In this document: one piece after another, positions 8,783 to 17,001 of the stretch
Numbering within the stretch: the stretch's first letter is position 1
Layout of the letters: each line of letters opens with the position of its first letter
Source of the DNA: an uncultured Eubacteriales bacterium
GTDB taxonomy: Bacteria > Bacillota > Clostridia > Oscillospirales > Acutalibacteraceae
Assembly (NCBI GenBank): GCA_900314795.1
Contig: OMWP01000009.1
Location: 1-64,000, forward strand
DNA: 64,000 nt
Direction: 5' to 3'
Notes under the pieces: model-generated
What the model was told of the DNA's origin: nothing
Databases searched by the model: none
The model's input: the letters and a program-made list of their open reading frames with translations, nothing else
Program-made: the position numbers and the translations under genes

Positions 8783-9346
8783 ATGGAATTCCAACCGTCG
8801 CAAATCACAGATAAGACCGGGAAAAATTATACCTTGCAGAGCGCGCATGCGGAGGACGCCGCGGAACTGATGGCGTTTGTGGAGCAGGCGACCGAAGAAA
8901 GCCCTTACTTTCCGTGGAGCAGGGAGGGCTGTCCCAAGCTGTGGGAAAACACAGTCGGGTATATCAACACTTTTTTGGCTGCTCAGAGGTACGCGCTGCT
9001 TTTGCTGCGCGATGGTGAGAACATCATTGGTTTGACTGAACTCAACGGGTTCGGCGACGAACCGCAATACAGGCACAGATGCACCCCCGCTCCGGGCTTG
9101 CTGAAGAGCTATTGGGGACGCGGGCTTGTACACGCCATGTGGAAAGCCATAGAAGAACTGGCTGTGTCCCTCGGCTATGAGCAGATCGAAGGGTCTATCG
9201 ATTCAGGTAATCTGCCCTGTCGGCGAGCGGTCGAAAAAAACGGATGGAAGGTTTTCGGCGTTCTGCCGAAATACTATAAAGCTCCGGACGGAAGCTACAG
9301 AGATAAGTATCTGGTTCTGAAACGGCTGACAGAGGATCGCGAATGA
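8783..9346 (+). CDS. GNAT-family N-acetyltransferase
   Basis: A 187-residue one-domain acetyltransferase: the acetyl-CoA loop reads LLKSYWGRGLVHAMWKAIEE, followed by the RAVEKNGWKVFG motif common to GNAT enzymes. GAGGAGAAAAGCACA precedes the ATG. Its stop overlaps the ATG of the phosphotriesterase homologue by 4 bp, so the two are co-translated. The substrate is not evident. Confidence 0.88.
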   Translation: MEFQPSQITDKTGKNYTLQSAHAEDAAELMAFVEQATEESPYFPWSREGCPKLWENTVGYINTFLAAQRYALLLLRDGENIIGLTELNGFGDEPQYRHRCTPAPGLLKSYWGRGLVHAMWKAIEELAVSLGYEQIEGSIDSGNLPCRRAVEKNGWKVFGVLPKYYKAPDGSYRDKYLVLKRLTEDRE

Positions 9347-10215
9347 ACAGGGTAAAGCTCGTTGACGGGTATACCCTGACGCATGAACACATGACAATCG
9401 ATCTCAGCGACGGCGACCTGGGGACGACTTCCTTCGAGCCTCTGGTCAGGGATCTGAAAATGGCATATGACTGCGGTGTGCGGAATATCGTCGATCTGAC
9501 AAATCAGTCAATGGGCAGGGATCCCGAATATGTCCGTCGGTTGATGGATGCGACCGGGATCAATATCATCCTGTCAACAGGCTACTATCTGGAGCAGTAT
9601 ATCAAAGGCGATGTCGAGGATACTGCGGTTGCCGAGCTTTCTCGGCAGGCGGTAAATGAGCTTTCGCAGGGGATCGGCAACTCCGGCTTATGCGCAGGCG
9701 TGATCGGAGAGATCGGCTGGTGCCATGATGGGCCGGAAAAATGCGAGCGCAAAGCATGGCAGGCAATGAGCGCGGCGGCATTGGAAACGGGCGCGGTAGT
9801 TTCCACACATCCCAGCATAGGGACTCAGCAGATCCCCCAGGCGGACTACCTGATCGGACGCGGTATACGACCCGAGAAGATCGTGATCGGTCATATCGAG
9901 TTCTTTCCAAACGATGACGCCCTGAAAAGCCTTCTCGAAAAAGGCGTCACTATCGGCCTTGATATGATCGGAAAGCGCGGAAGAGCGAGAGACGAGTACC
10001 GTGCCGATATCGTGCGCATGATCAAGGATTGGGGCTTCCTTTCTCAGCTGACGCTGTCAATGGATATTTGCAGAACGGAGGATCTCAAAACAGCGGGCGG
10101 ATATGGATACGTGTATCTTTTTGAGACGTTTCTTCCCATGCTGAAGGAACGGGGACTCGGGCAGAACGACATCGAGCTGATTTTGGCAGATAATCCTGCA
10201 AGGCTTTTCGCATGA
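9343..10215 (+). CDS. Phosphotriesterase-family metal hydrolase (Php-like)
   Basis: A 290-residue TIM-barrel amidohydrolase with the binuclear metal ligands of the PTE family in order: TLTHEHMTIDLS (HxH), GEIGWCHDG (Glu at the bridging-ligand site, as in E. coli Php rather than carboxylated Lys), STHPSIG, IGHIEFF and SMDICRTED. Length matches Php (about 292). Natural substrates of Php-type members are usually lactones or esters, not organophosphates. It overlaps the GNAT gene by 4 bp. Confidence 0.87.
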   Translation: MNRVKLVDGYTLTHEHMTIDLSDGDLGTTSFEPLVRDLKMAYDCGVRNIVDLTNQSMGRDPEYVRRLMDATGINIILSTGYYLEQYIKGDVEDTAVAELSRQAVNELSQGIGNSGLCAGVIGEIGWCHDGPEKCERKAWQAMSAAALETGAVVSTHPSIGTQQIPQADYLIGRGIRPEKIVIGHIEFFPNDDALKSLLEKGVTIGLDMIGKRGRARDEYRADIVRMIKDWGFLSQLTLSMDICRTEDLKTAGGYGYVYLFETFLPMLKERGLGQNDIELILADNPARLFA

Positions 10216-10315
10216 ACCATATACAAATAACCCCGGTGGTATTATATAATCAATGTAACACAGAATAACATGTCGAAAGTAACCGAAGCGACTGAGGATA
10301 AGGAGGAAACCGTCG

Positions 10316-12070
10316 ATGAATACGGCGTTCAAAAAGTATCGTCTTACGCGTGATGAGCGCGTTCAAATCAAACAGAGGTTCAAGCGTACGGGAGAATTGA
10401 CGCGGAAAAAGCTGATAGAGTACATCCCCGCTATGTTGATCACGAATCTCTCTACGCTTCTGCTGATATCCGTCGACGGTCTTGTCGTAGGTAATCTGGT
10501 TGGCAGCAAGGCGCTGTCAGCCGTCAATATCTTTTCTCCGGCAACGCTGTTGATCGGCGTCATTTCCGCGATGATCGCGAGCGGCATCGGAGTATGTTTG
10601 TCGACGGGGATCGGCGCGAACGATCCTCAAAAACTGCTGCGCACCAAAAGCGCCATGAAAAAGATGATGGCGATCGCCGCGATATTTGTCGCCGTAGCGC
10701 AGATACCTGCGGTCTACCTGATCATCAGCTCCTATCATCTTTCGCCGGAGATGGAAGCGATGACCCGCCAGTACGCGATAGGAGTCATGATCTCCTCTCC
10801 ATTCGGCTTGATATCCACCGCGGGCGTGCATCAGCTCCAGATCGTCGGCAAGATGAAGGCGCTGATGTGGCTTGCGATCATGGAGGGCGTCGCCAATCTT
10901 GTGTTGGATGTTGTCTTTGTCAGCGTTTTTCATATGGGCGTTGCGGGCGCAGGCTTCGGTACCGCCGGAGCGAATATCCTGCGCTGTACGACGACGGTCC
11001 TGTTCCTTGTCAAGAAAACGAATGTTTTTCAAAGTCACGGAGTGAAATCGGGCTGGAAAGAGTGCAAGGAGATCCTCACCTACGGTTTGCCGGACGGTTC
11101 TTATGCCCTGATCCGCGCGGTGCAGAACTATTTCATCATGCTGGTCATTCTCGCCACACTCGGAGAGGACGGCGGTATCATCAAGGGTACCTGCGCGTTT
11201 GCGTTCAGCGTCGCCAATGTCCTGATCATGAGCGTACAAGGCTCACTCAGACCGCTGATGGGCTTGATGATCGGCTCAAAGGATCACGACGGAACACGGA
11301 TGCTCCTGCGTCAGGGGGTTGGTTTCATCACGGCCTTTGTGTGTATTATCGTAGCCGTTATTGAATTCTTCCCGGGAATGTTCTATCATTTTCACGGCGT
11401 CAATGATATACCGAGCGGCGGTGAGCTCTCGCTTCGCTTATACGCGGCGAGCTTCCTGTTTGCGGGTTTCAACACCATCTTCCGTTTGTATTATTCCAAC
11501 AGGAAGGATACCGGCTTTTCCAGTACACTGACCGTTGTGGGTCACGCCGCTATACCGCTGCTTGCGTTTATCCTCACACGGTTTTTGCCCGGTCCGTTTC
11601 TGTGGATCGCCGATCTGATCGCCGAGCTGATCATCTTTGGCGTCAACATGAAGAGATATGCCTACTGGCTGGAGAAAGACAGCGCCGAACAGGATAAGGA
11701 TGAAAAGACATTTTATCTGACGGTGACGCCTGAAAAAGCGGTAGAGGCGTCTCAAATGATCCGCCGCTTTGCGAAGGAAAACGGCTACCCCGCCGACATC
11801 GCCTACAATGTCGGTCTGTGCATGGAGGAGATGGTAGCCTATATCGAGGCGTCCGGGGAGGGCGCTGAGATCGACACACAGGTCATCGTTCGGTTCTCAC
11901 ACGACGCGGCGCACGTCGTCATCATCGACAACGGACGCTGCATTGCGCTGGATGACGCGGCCGAATCGCAGGCGCTCATCACCAACAACTACGCGCTGAT
12001 CAAAAAATTGGCAAAATCCGTACAGCACCGTTATATCCTGAATCTGAATTATACGATGCTTGAATTTTGA
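10316..12070 (+). CDS. MATE-family transporter fused to an anti-sigma-type ATPase domain
   Basis: A 584-residue protein. Residues about 35-455 form a 12-helix MATE transporter (IPAMLITNLSTLLLISVDGL, VANLVLDVVFVSVFHMGVAG). Residues from about 464 on resemble an RsbW/HATPase_c domain, with NVGLCMEEMVAYIEASG (N-box) and VVIIDNGRCIALDD (G1 box). MATE pumps exchange cations for organic cations or drugs. The extra domain could sense or regulate by nucleotide binding or partner switching, which is inference. GGAGGAAACCGTCG precedes ATG 10316. It is a single gene with its own terminator. Confidence 0.85.
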   Translation: MNTAFKKYRLTRDERVQIKQRFKRTGELTRKKLIEYIPAMLITNLSTLLLISVDGLVVGNLVGSKALSAVNIFSPATLLIGVISAMIASGIGVCLSTGIGANDPQKLLRTKSAMKKMMAIAAIFVAVAQIPAVYLIISSYHLSPEMEAMTRQYAIGVMISSPFGLISTAGVHQLQIVGKMKALMWLAIMEGVANLVLDVVFVSVFHMGVAGAGFGTAGANILRCTTTVLFLVKKTNVFQSHGVKSGWKECKEILTYGLPDGSYALIRAVQNYFIMLVILATLGEDGGIIKGTCAFAFSVANVLIMSVQGSLRPLMGLMIGSKDHDGTRMLLRQGVGFITAFVCIIVAVIEFFPGMFYHFHGVNDIPSGGELSLRLYAASFLFAGFNTIFRLYYSNRKDTGFSSTLTVVGHAAIPLLAFILTRFLPGPFLWIADLIAELIIFGVNMKRYAYWLEKDSAEQDKDEKTFYLTVTPEKAVEASQMIRRFAKENGYPADIAYNVGLCMEEMVAYIEASGEGAEIDTQVIVRFSHDAAHVVIIDNGRCIALDDAAESQALITNNYALIKKLAKSVQHRYILNLNYTMLEF

Positions 12071-12095
12071 GTGCGACTCCCTTTATCCTAAAAAA

Positions 12096-12135
12096 ACGAG
12101 CATAGATTCCTCAATGGGGATATCTATGCTCGTTT
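12096..12135 (+). terminator. Intrinsic terminator of the MATE gene
   Basis: Stem ACGAGCATAGAT / ATCTATGCTCGT with T-rich tail (CGTTTACTGTTT), 25 bp after the stop codon. Confidence 0.85.
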
Positions 12136-12549
12136 ACTGTTTCTGATACTTAGTATGATAAATAGTATTCCTTATACGATCACACCCGCAACGGTCATCA
12201 GGTCACTGTTGCGGGTGTTGCTTTGTTAAGGCAGGGAAAAATGTCATGCGGTATCTCTGTTACCGACCGATCGAACGCGCTTCGCTCCGACCGTTCATAA
12301 AAAGGAGCTGTCGCAATAACAAAAGCCTTCCCCTCGGGGGGATGTCCGTAGGACAAGGGAGCCGCTTCCGGCGAGGAGAAGGCAAAAGCACGGAGCTAAC
12401 ATCATTTTTAATTGAGGGCTATCGCACGCTCAATGCGACAGCCCCTTTCACCATTTCGCTTAAACAGTATTTTGAATCAAGTATACAAACGAGGATGTGG
12501 CGATATGTTGATGACCGCATATCAGCACAACTTCTATGGCAGTGAAGAT
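12136..12549. repeat. Spacer with duplicated terminator hairpin and CCCCTCGGGGGG repeat
   Basis: The hairpin at 12183-12217 (CACCCGCAAC ... GTTGCGGGTG, then CTTTGTTAAGGC) copies the terminator at 2429-2468. Around 12335-12365 is CCTTCCCCTCGGGGGGA, part of the dispersed family also at 28545-28770. A small open frame at 12246 is not gene-like. Confidence 0.55.
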
Positions 12550-13011
12550 TTAGAGTAAAAACTGGTCGAATCCCGTTACTTCCATGATCTCCTTCACGCT
12601 GTCGGTCGTTCCCACCAGCTTAAACTGACTCTTATCATCCAGTGCTTTATACATGATAAGCAGCACCCGCAAGCCTGCGGAAGAAATATAAGACATCTTC
12701 TCTACATGAAGCTCTATCGCTTTCACTCCGTCTGCCTTTTGGAATTGCTCCAAAAGCTGAGGAGCGGTGATGGTATCCACGCGACCTTCTATCCGAGCGG
12801 TGAACTTACCGTCCGCAAACTCGGATTCAACACGGAAAGGAATGTCCTGAGCGGTATTCTGTTCGCTGTTCTCCTTTACGGTCAGCTCCCAGAAGCACAT
12901 ACCGCGGAACACATCCCGAACCCTTGCGTCCTCAGCGCTCATCGGAGCAAGAACGCCGAAATGATTGGGAAGATAATCACCCATACCGATCTCTTTGACT
13001 TCAAAGCCCAT
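12550..13011 (-). CDS. STAS domain (anti-sigma-factor-antagonist type), distal half of an amber-interrupted gene
   Basis: The last 100 residues form a STAS domain: IEGRVDTITAPQLLEQF and MSYISSAGLRVLLIMYKAL, with the phospho-acceptor Ser region of SpoIIAA-like proteins. The preceding residues (MGFEVKEIGMGDYLPN) are the tail of the methyltransferase encoded upstream in the same frame. The two are parted only by one TAG codon at 13072-13074. No ribosome site is seen before ATG 13011, so this half probably depends on readthrough, or is dead. STAS normally takes part in partner switching. Confidence 0.72.
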   Translation of the reverse strand: MGFEVKEIGMGDYLPNHFGVLAPMSAEDARVRDVFRGMCFWELTVKENSEQNTAQDIPFRVESEFADGKFTARIEGRVDTITAPQLLEQFQKADGVKAIELHVEKMSYISSAGLRVLLIMYKALDDKSQFKLVGTTDSVKEIMEVTGFDQFLL

Positions 13012-13071
13012 TTTTCCGATGAAGGTCTTGATCTCCTCATCGGTTCCTTGAAAGATAATGTTATCATTGAA

Positions 13072-13794
13072 CTAGACGTCAGCCGCAGTACCGGCGGCTT
13101 TTTTCGTAATGGCGGTGTATAGCGCGACAAGCCCCGGATCGTTGTCCAGAACAGCGGAAGCGATCGCGGAATCGTGAGTATAGTAAGTACGATCCACAAT
13201 GATCCAGCTGCCGCCGTGCTTCTGTAGGATACGGCGGATATTGGAGAAGACCTCTTCCAGCTCCTGCTGTGTAAAGTACATCAAAAGGCCCTCTGTAGTG
13301 ATCAGGAGATCTTTCTTTTCATCCTTCAGCGGAGCTGCCATGGAGTCGTAGTTCGTGGCGTCCACCGCAGCGTAATGGATGTTTTGATCATCACCGATGA
13401 TCTTGGCGGTGGCGGGGGCGATGTCGTCTGTAACGGCAGGAAGGTCAAAGCCGTAGTAGACCCTACCCTGACGCGACATCTTGATGCCGCGCGCGGTATA
13501 CCCGCAGGGGAGGTCTACAATAGTCCTGTCCGAGAAAGACTTGATAAGATTGTTGACGATCTGAAAGCGGGAATCCGTTAAGACTGTGTAAATGGGAAAA
13601 AGCCGCTTCACCTTCTCTGCCAGCTCCGCAGGAACCCGCTTGTTGTCCTTTTGATCGGCGAATCCTCCGAATCCCAAAGCGCCGAGAAGCTGTCGGGAAT
13701 CTTCATCCCCTGTGGCGGCATGTAACTGTACGCAGGATTTTGCGGTGTTGAATACGGGATTGACGATCTCTCTTAATTCTTGTACGTTGTCCAT
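13072..13794 (-). CDS. LCM/TcmP-type SAM methyltransferase, ended by an in-frame TAG
   Basis: A 240-residue frame. VDLPCGYTARGIKMSRQG is the SAM loop, followed by YYGFDLPAV, ITTEGLLMYF and WIIVDRTYY, as in leucine-carboxyl/TcmP-type O-methyltransferases. The domain's last strands (NDNIIFQGTDEEIKTFIGK) lie beyond the TAG, in the same frame, followed by a STAS domain. Ignoring the TAG gives one 414-residue methyltransferase-STAS protein. A CAG-to-TAG change is the simplest cause. ATG 13794 is preceded by GAAAGGAACGATAAAG. Confidence 0.78.
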   Translation of the reverse strand: MDNVQELREIVNPVFNTAKSCVQLHAATGDEDSRQLLGALGFGGFADQKDNKRVPAELAEKVKRLFPIYTVLTDSRFQIVNNLIKSFSDRTIVDLPCGYTARGIKMSRQGRVYYGFDLPAVTDDIAPATAKIIGDDQNIHYAAVDATNYDSMAAPLKDEKKDLLITTEGLLMYFTQQELEEVFSNIRRILQKHGGSWIIVDRTYYTHDSAIASAVLDNDPGLVALYTAITKKAAGTAADV

Positions 13795-13887
13795 CTTTAT
13801 CGTTCCTTTCTCATATGTTTTGTGTTATCATCGTCAGCAACGATAATATTCATTATACAGCACATCGGCAAAATAGCAAGTGTTTTT

Positions 13888-14283
13888 TCATCCACGAACC
13901 TTGATAAAACGATGAGGAATCTTGCCAATCGAATAAGGGTGTGTTAGTATATAGACATAGTAATTGCCGCATGACTTGTCTGCGACACGAATCATGACTG
14001 CGGCATGATAAGAGAAAGATAGCAGGAGGTTTATCCGATGAGATACGAGCAGGAAATGCTTGAAAAGATTATGTATTACGACCGCTCGCCACGGCTGCTT
14101 ATTTGCCGCTGACGGAGCGAGCCGCGCCATCGACAGCGCCTGTGAAAAGGTGTTTGATTCAGCTAACGGTCGGCTGAAATCTCCCTCGAAAAAGAGCTGT
14201 TCAAAGGGGAACCTTTCGTCCGCCTTGATACCCTTTCTCATCAGCTTCTCTCTCATCGACTTCTTCTCTGCGGGATATGACAT
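13888..14283 (-). pseudogene. Chimeric nitroreductase remnant
   Basis: Residues 2-67 (YPAEKKSMREKLMRKGIKAD, then MARLAPSAANKQPWRAVV) are the C-terminal half of a TM-nitroreductase. That protein normally has an extra 110 residues before this point and more after it. Here the match starts directly at the ATG, behind an intact promoter and AGAAGGTG ribosome site, and ends abruptly at PWRAVV, where unrelated sequence runs to 13888. It is a deletion/rearrangement junction at both ends. It lacks the FMN-binding N-terminus and should be inactive. Confidence 0.7.
14038..14112 (+). pseudogene. 24-codon truncated gene start
   Basis: A strong ribosome site AGCAGGAGG precedes ATG 14038, but the frame reads only MRYEQEMLEKIMYYDRSPRL and stops at 14112, on the opposite strand of the nitroreductase remnant. 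The first residues recall the start of aminoglycoside 6-adenylyltransferase-like proteins (MRxExEML), a weak resemblance. It looks like the 5' stump of a gene cut by the same rearrangement. Confidence 0.4.
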
Positions 14284-14304
14284 GAAATCACCTTCTGCTA
14301 AAGT

Positions 14305-14350
14305 TGTATCAGTTACAGATACATCTTATCATACGGTGATCTCCTGTCAA
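14305..14350 (-). promoter_or_regulatory. Promoter with operator-like dyad before the nitroreductase remnant
   Basis: -35 TTGACA (14350-14345), 16-bp spacer, -10 TAAGAT (14328-14323). Just downstream is a dyad TGTATC-N7-GATACA at 14305-14323, the size of a TetR or MarR operator. The promoter is better preserved than the gene it drives. Confidence 0.6.
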
Positions 14351-14524
14351 CAGTCTGTAGAGCGATCGAATCATTATAATCGTTATCTATCAAAAAGCAG
14401 GGGCTGTGTTCGATACACAACTCCTGCTATCGTTTTGAGCATATTACTGCTGATTTGACATTTCACGATGACGGCGTTACACCGATCGGCACCGCCTCAT
14501 CCTTTTGGTTGTATACTGCAATCG

Positions 14525-15181
14525 TTACTTTCGCAAATACTCCGAAGAAACGGGAAAGTCAAAATAGGTATCGGGGTATGGCTCGTCTTTGAGGGTAAAA
14601 TGCCACCACTCACAGTCGATCGGCTCAAAGCCGCCGCGGAGCATGACGCGGCGCAGGAGCATGCGGTTGCCATACTGCTCCTGTGTGATGCCGCGATAGT
14701 CGGGGTGAGAGATCGTGCCGAAGCGGTCGAACGGACTGCCCATGTCAAGCTCCCTGCCTGTCGCCATATCCAGCAGAGTGAGATCGATCGTACTGCCGCG
14801 GCTGTGGGAGGACTCTTTTGCGATATAACCGCGCTCGAACAGCTCCTGCTTTTGCAGATCGGGGTAGAAATAAGGCTTCATGCGGACATCCTGATCCTCG
14901 ATCCCCCACAGCATGAAATGCTTGACCGCGCTGACGGGACGATAAGCGTCAAACACCTTGATGCGGTAGCCCTGCACCATCAGCTCGTTGCTGATCGCTT
15001 TGAGCGCGCGGGCGGCTTCTTTAGTCAAAAGTGCGCACGGCTCCTCATAGCCGTCGATGCGCTCACCGATAAAATTGTAGGTCGAGTAATAGCGGATCTC
15101 CTGGATGACGCCGGGCACATGATCCGCGAGCAGAACAAAGCCCGAGGGATCGTGGATGATATCTGCGTGAATATTTTTCAT
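14525..15181 (-). CDS. VanX/DdpX-like D-Ala-D-Ala dipeptidase (M15 family)
   Basis: A 218-residue peptidase of the M15D type: the zinc motif SSHSRGSTIDLTL (His-x6-Asp) and C-terminal CEWWHFTL (catalytic Glu and third ligand His), with DAYRPVSAVKHFM between. VanX-type enzymes hydrolyse D-Ala-D-Ala. Without vanHA neighbours this one is more likely for peptidoglycan turnover or dipeptide use than for glycopeptide resistance. AAGGAGTTCCC before ATG 15181 sets the start, although an upstream in-frame ATG exists. There is no signal peptide, so it is cytoplasmic. Confidence 0.88.
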   Translation of the reverse strand: MKNIHADIIHDPSGFVLLADHVPGVIQEIRYYSTYNFIGERIDGYEEPCALLTKEAARALKAISNELMVQGYRIKVFDAYRPVSAVKHFMLWGIEDQDVRMKPYFYPDLQKQELFERGYIAKESSHSRGSTIDLTLLDMATGRELDMGSPFDRFGTISHPDYRGITQEQYGNRMLLRRVMLRGGFEPIDCEWWHFTLKDEPYPDTYFDFPVSSEYLRK

Positions 15182-15282
15182 GGGAACTCCTTGTCTGAGC
15201 AAAGTGATGTGATGGCAAATCTATTATCAGTATAACAGATTCGTGTCGATAATGCTATAGGATTTTGAGAGAAATATTCTGC

Positions 15283-15312
15283 ACAAAAAAGCCCCTCGGG
15301 GTGAGGGGCTGA
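15283..15312 (-). terminator. Terminator of the AbrB-glycosyltransferase operon
   Basis: On the minus strand CAGCCCCTCACCCCGAGGGGCTTTTTTG directly follows the glycosyltransferase stop codon. Confidence 0.85.
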
Positions 15313-15316
15313 ACCG

Positions 15317-16714
15317 TTATGACTGCTTCTTCAATTTTTTGATCACCGCGTTGTAGCGCAGCTTTTGCACAAGGGTATTGAGCGGATAGGACAGCACGCC
15401 GAGGATAACGCCGACCGTGATACCCAGTCCCCATGAAACATGAGCGCCCAACAGAATACCGGTCACCGTCGCGAAAATCGGGAAGATGATCGACCAGAGC
15501 TTGTTGACCTTGTTCATCTCGGCGATCGGATCGATCTCGTCACAGGTATGGGGCGCGTTCTCGATGAAATCCGCCGCACCCTTCGCACCCGAGCAGGAAC
15601 GAAAGTCATCACTGCATTCCTTGGCGGCTTTTGCGTATTGTGGATCGTTCAAAAGCGTTTCGACCGTCCGCCTGATCCCCCCGGCGGAATCATCGTCGAG
15701 CAGCACGCCCGCGCCGAGCTCTCCCGTTCTGCGCGCGACAGCATTTTGCTCGTCGGTCTGGGGATAGAGCGCCATCGGGGTCGCCATGTACAGGCTCTCT
15801 GATACGCTGTTCATGCCGCAGTGGGTGATGAACACATCGGCTCTCGACAGCACCTCGAGCTGATCAACGCGCTCATAGGCTTTGATGTTGTCAGGCAGGG
15901 CGCCGAGCTTTTTCTCATCCATATACTGCCCGCGCGAGATGATGACGTCGGCATCCATATCCCTGAGTGCCGCGATACACTTCCGATAGAAATCCGGACG
16001 ATCATTGATGACCGTGCCCAGCGAGATATAGATCAGCGGACGCGCCTTGTCCTTTTGCGGCGTAAGCTTAGAGAACACGGACGGTCCGACAAAATCATAA
16101 TGACTCGTGAAGCTCTCGGCATAAGGCTGGAACCGCCGCGAGGTATAGACGACGGTATCGGTCTGATTATCGTTCGTCACCAATGCCAAAGAGCTTTTGA
16201 CCTCGTAGCCGTAGGGGCGCAGGGTTTTGAGCTCCTTGTTGATCTTCGGCAGCCCGAGGATCATATCCTTGACCTCGGCGCCGCTCTGCTTCATGTACTT
16301 TGACGAGAGCTGATTGAACGCGAAGGTGGAGGTGGAGCACACCATCGGGACATGGTGCTTCCACGCGTTGAGCTTGCCCCAAAAGCACACCGCGTCGGTA
16401 TAGACGACGTCGGGTTGAAGGCTCCTGAACTCCTCCTCAAGAAAATCGTTCATGTTCTGTGTGGTGCGGATCGCCTGCAGGGTCATCTCTGTCTTGGAAA
16501 CGCTCATCAGGCGCGCCATCTGCTCCTCATCCACCGCGGGCAGATAAGCATCGCAGGAGATAAAATCAGCGCCTGTCCTCTCGATCTTATCGCGAAACTC
16601 GTTGAAGGAATAGAAGCGCACGATATGACCGCGTTTGACCAGCTCTGCCGCGACGGGGAGCATGGGATTGGTGTGACCGTGCGCGGGAATACAGAAGAAC
16701 GCGATCCTCTTCAT
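15317..16714 (-). CDS. MGT-type (macrolide-like) UDP-glycosyltransferase with C-terminal membrane hairpin
   Basis: A 465-residue GT1 enzyme: the N-terminal acceptor domain starts IPAHGHTNPMLPVAAELVK, and the C-terminal donor site reads FITHCGMNSVSESLYMATPM followed by PQTDEQ. Family members transfer sugar from an NDP-sugar to small hydrophobic acceptors such as macrolides, flavonoids or lipids. Unusually, residues about 405-447 (LWSIIFPIFATVTGILLGAH ...) add two membrane helices, which suggests a lipid acceptor. It overlaps the AbrB-type gene by 4 bp and forms an operon with it. Confidence 0.87.
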   Translation of the reverse strand: MKRIAFFCIPAHGHTNPMLPVAAELVKRGHIVRFYSFNEFRDKIERTGADFISCDAYLPAVDEEQMARLMSVSKTEMTLQAIRTTQNMNDFLEEEFRSLQPDVVYTDAVCFWGKLNAWKHHVPMVCSTSTFAFNQLSSKYMKQSGAEVKDMILGLPKINKELKTLRPYGYEVKSSLALVTNDNQTDTVVYTSRRFQPYAESFTSHYDFVGPSVFSKLTPQKDKARPLIYISLGTVINDRPDFYRKCIAALRDMDADVIISRGQYMDEKKLGALPDNIKAYERVDQLEVLSRADVFITHCGMNSVSESLYMATPMALYPQTDEQNAVARRTGELGAGVLLDDDSAGGIRRTVETLLNDPQYAKAAKECSDDFRSCSGAKGAADFIENAPHTCDEIDPIAEMNKVNKLWSIIFPIFATVTGILLGAHVSWGLGITVGVILGVLSYPLNTLVQKLRYNAVIKKLKKQS

Positions 16715-16929
16715 TTGTCAACACCGTCCTTTGGATCGAATACCGTGTTGAAAATCTCACTGAAGGAGGATTTGGGCGGGATCGCGATGCCGCGGTCGAT
16801 ATCGCCGAGCAGGATCAACGTATCGCCGGGATTGATATCGAAAACCTCGCGCGCCTGCTTTGGGATGACGATCTGACCCTTTTCGCCGACCGTCGCCGTC
16901 CATGCGTATTTTCCTTTTGGAGCTGCCAT
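16711..16929 (-). CDS. AbrB/MazE-type DNA-binding protein
   Basis: A 72-residue swapped-hairpin AbrB domain protein: GQIVIPKQAREVFDINPGD is diagnostic. It lies first in an operon, overlapping the glycosyltransferase by 4 bp, and probably represses its own promoter, where a dyad overlaps the -10 box. It could be a MazE-type antitoxin, but no toxin is next to it. ATG 16929 has GAGGTGATTGG. Confidence 0.87.
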   Translation of the reverse strand: MAAPKGKYAWTATVGEKGQIVIPKQAREVFDINPGDTLILLGDIDRGIAIPPKSSFSEIFNTVFDPKDGVDK

Positions 16930-16954
16930 CCAATCACCTCATGTTTGTATGTTA

Positions 16955-17001
16955 GTATGAAAAGTTATACAAATCATACCATAGAGGTGTGAGGTTGTCA
17001 A
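16955..17001 (-). promoter_or_regulatory. Promoter and operator of the AbrB-glycosyltransferase operon
   Basis: -35 TTGACA (17001-16996), 17-bp spacer, -10 TATGAT (16978-16973). The dyad GTATGA-N13-TCATAC at 16955-16979 overlaps -10 to +1, where the AbrB-type protein could bind for autorepression (inference). Confidence 0.7.

Noticed and set aside
13072..13074. TAG read as pyrrolysine or a code change
   Set aside because: TAG ends other sound genes in the window and no Pyl genes are seen; a CAG-to-TAG mutation or readthrough is simpler.
14525..15181. Vancomycin-resistance cluster
   Set aside because: Only a VanX-like dipeptidase is present; no VanH, VanA or VanRS genes are next to it.
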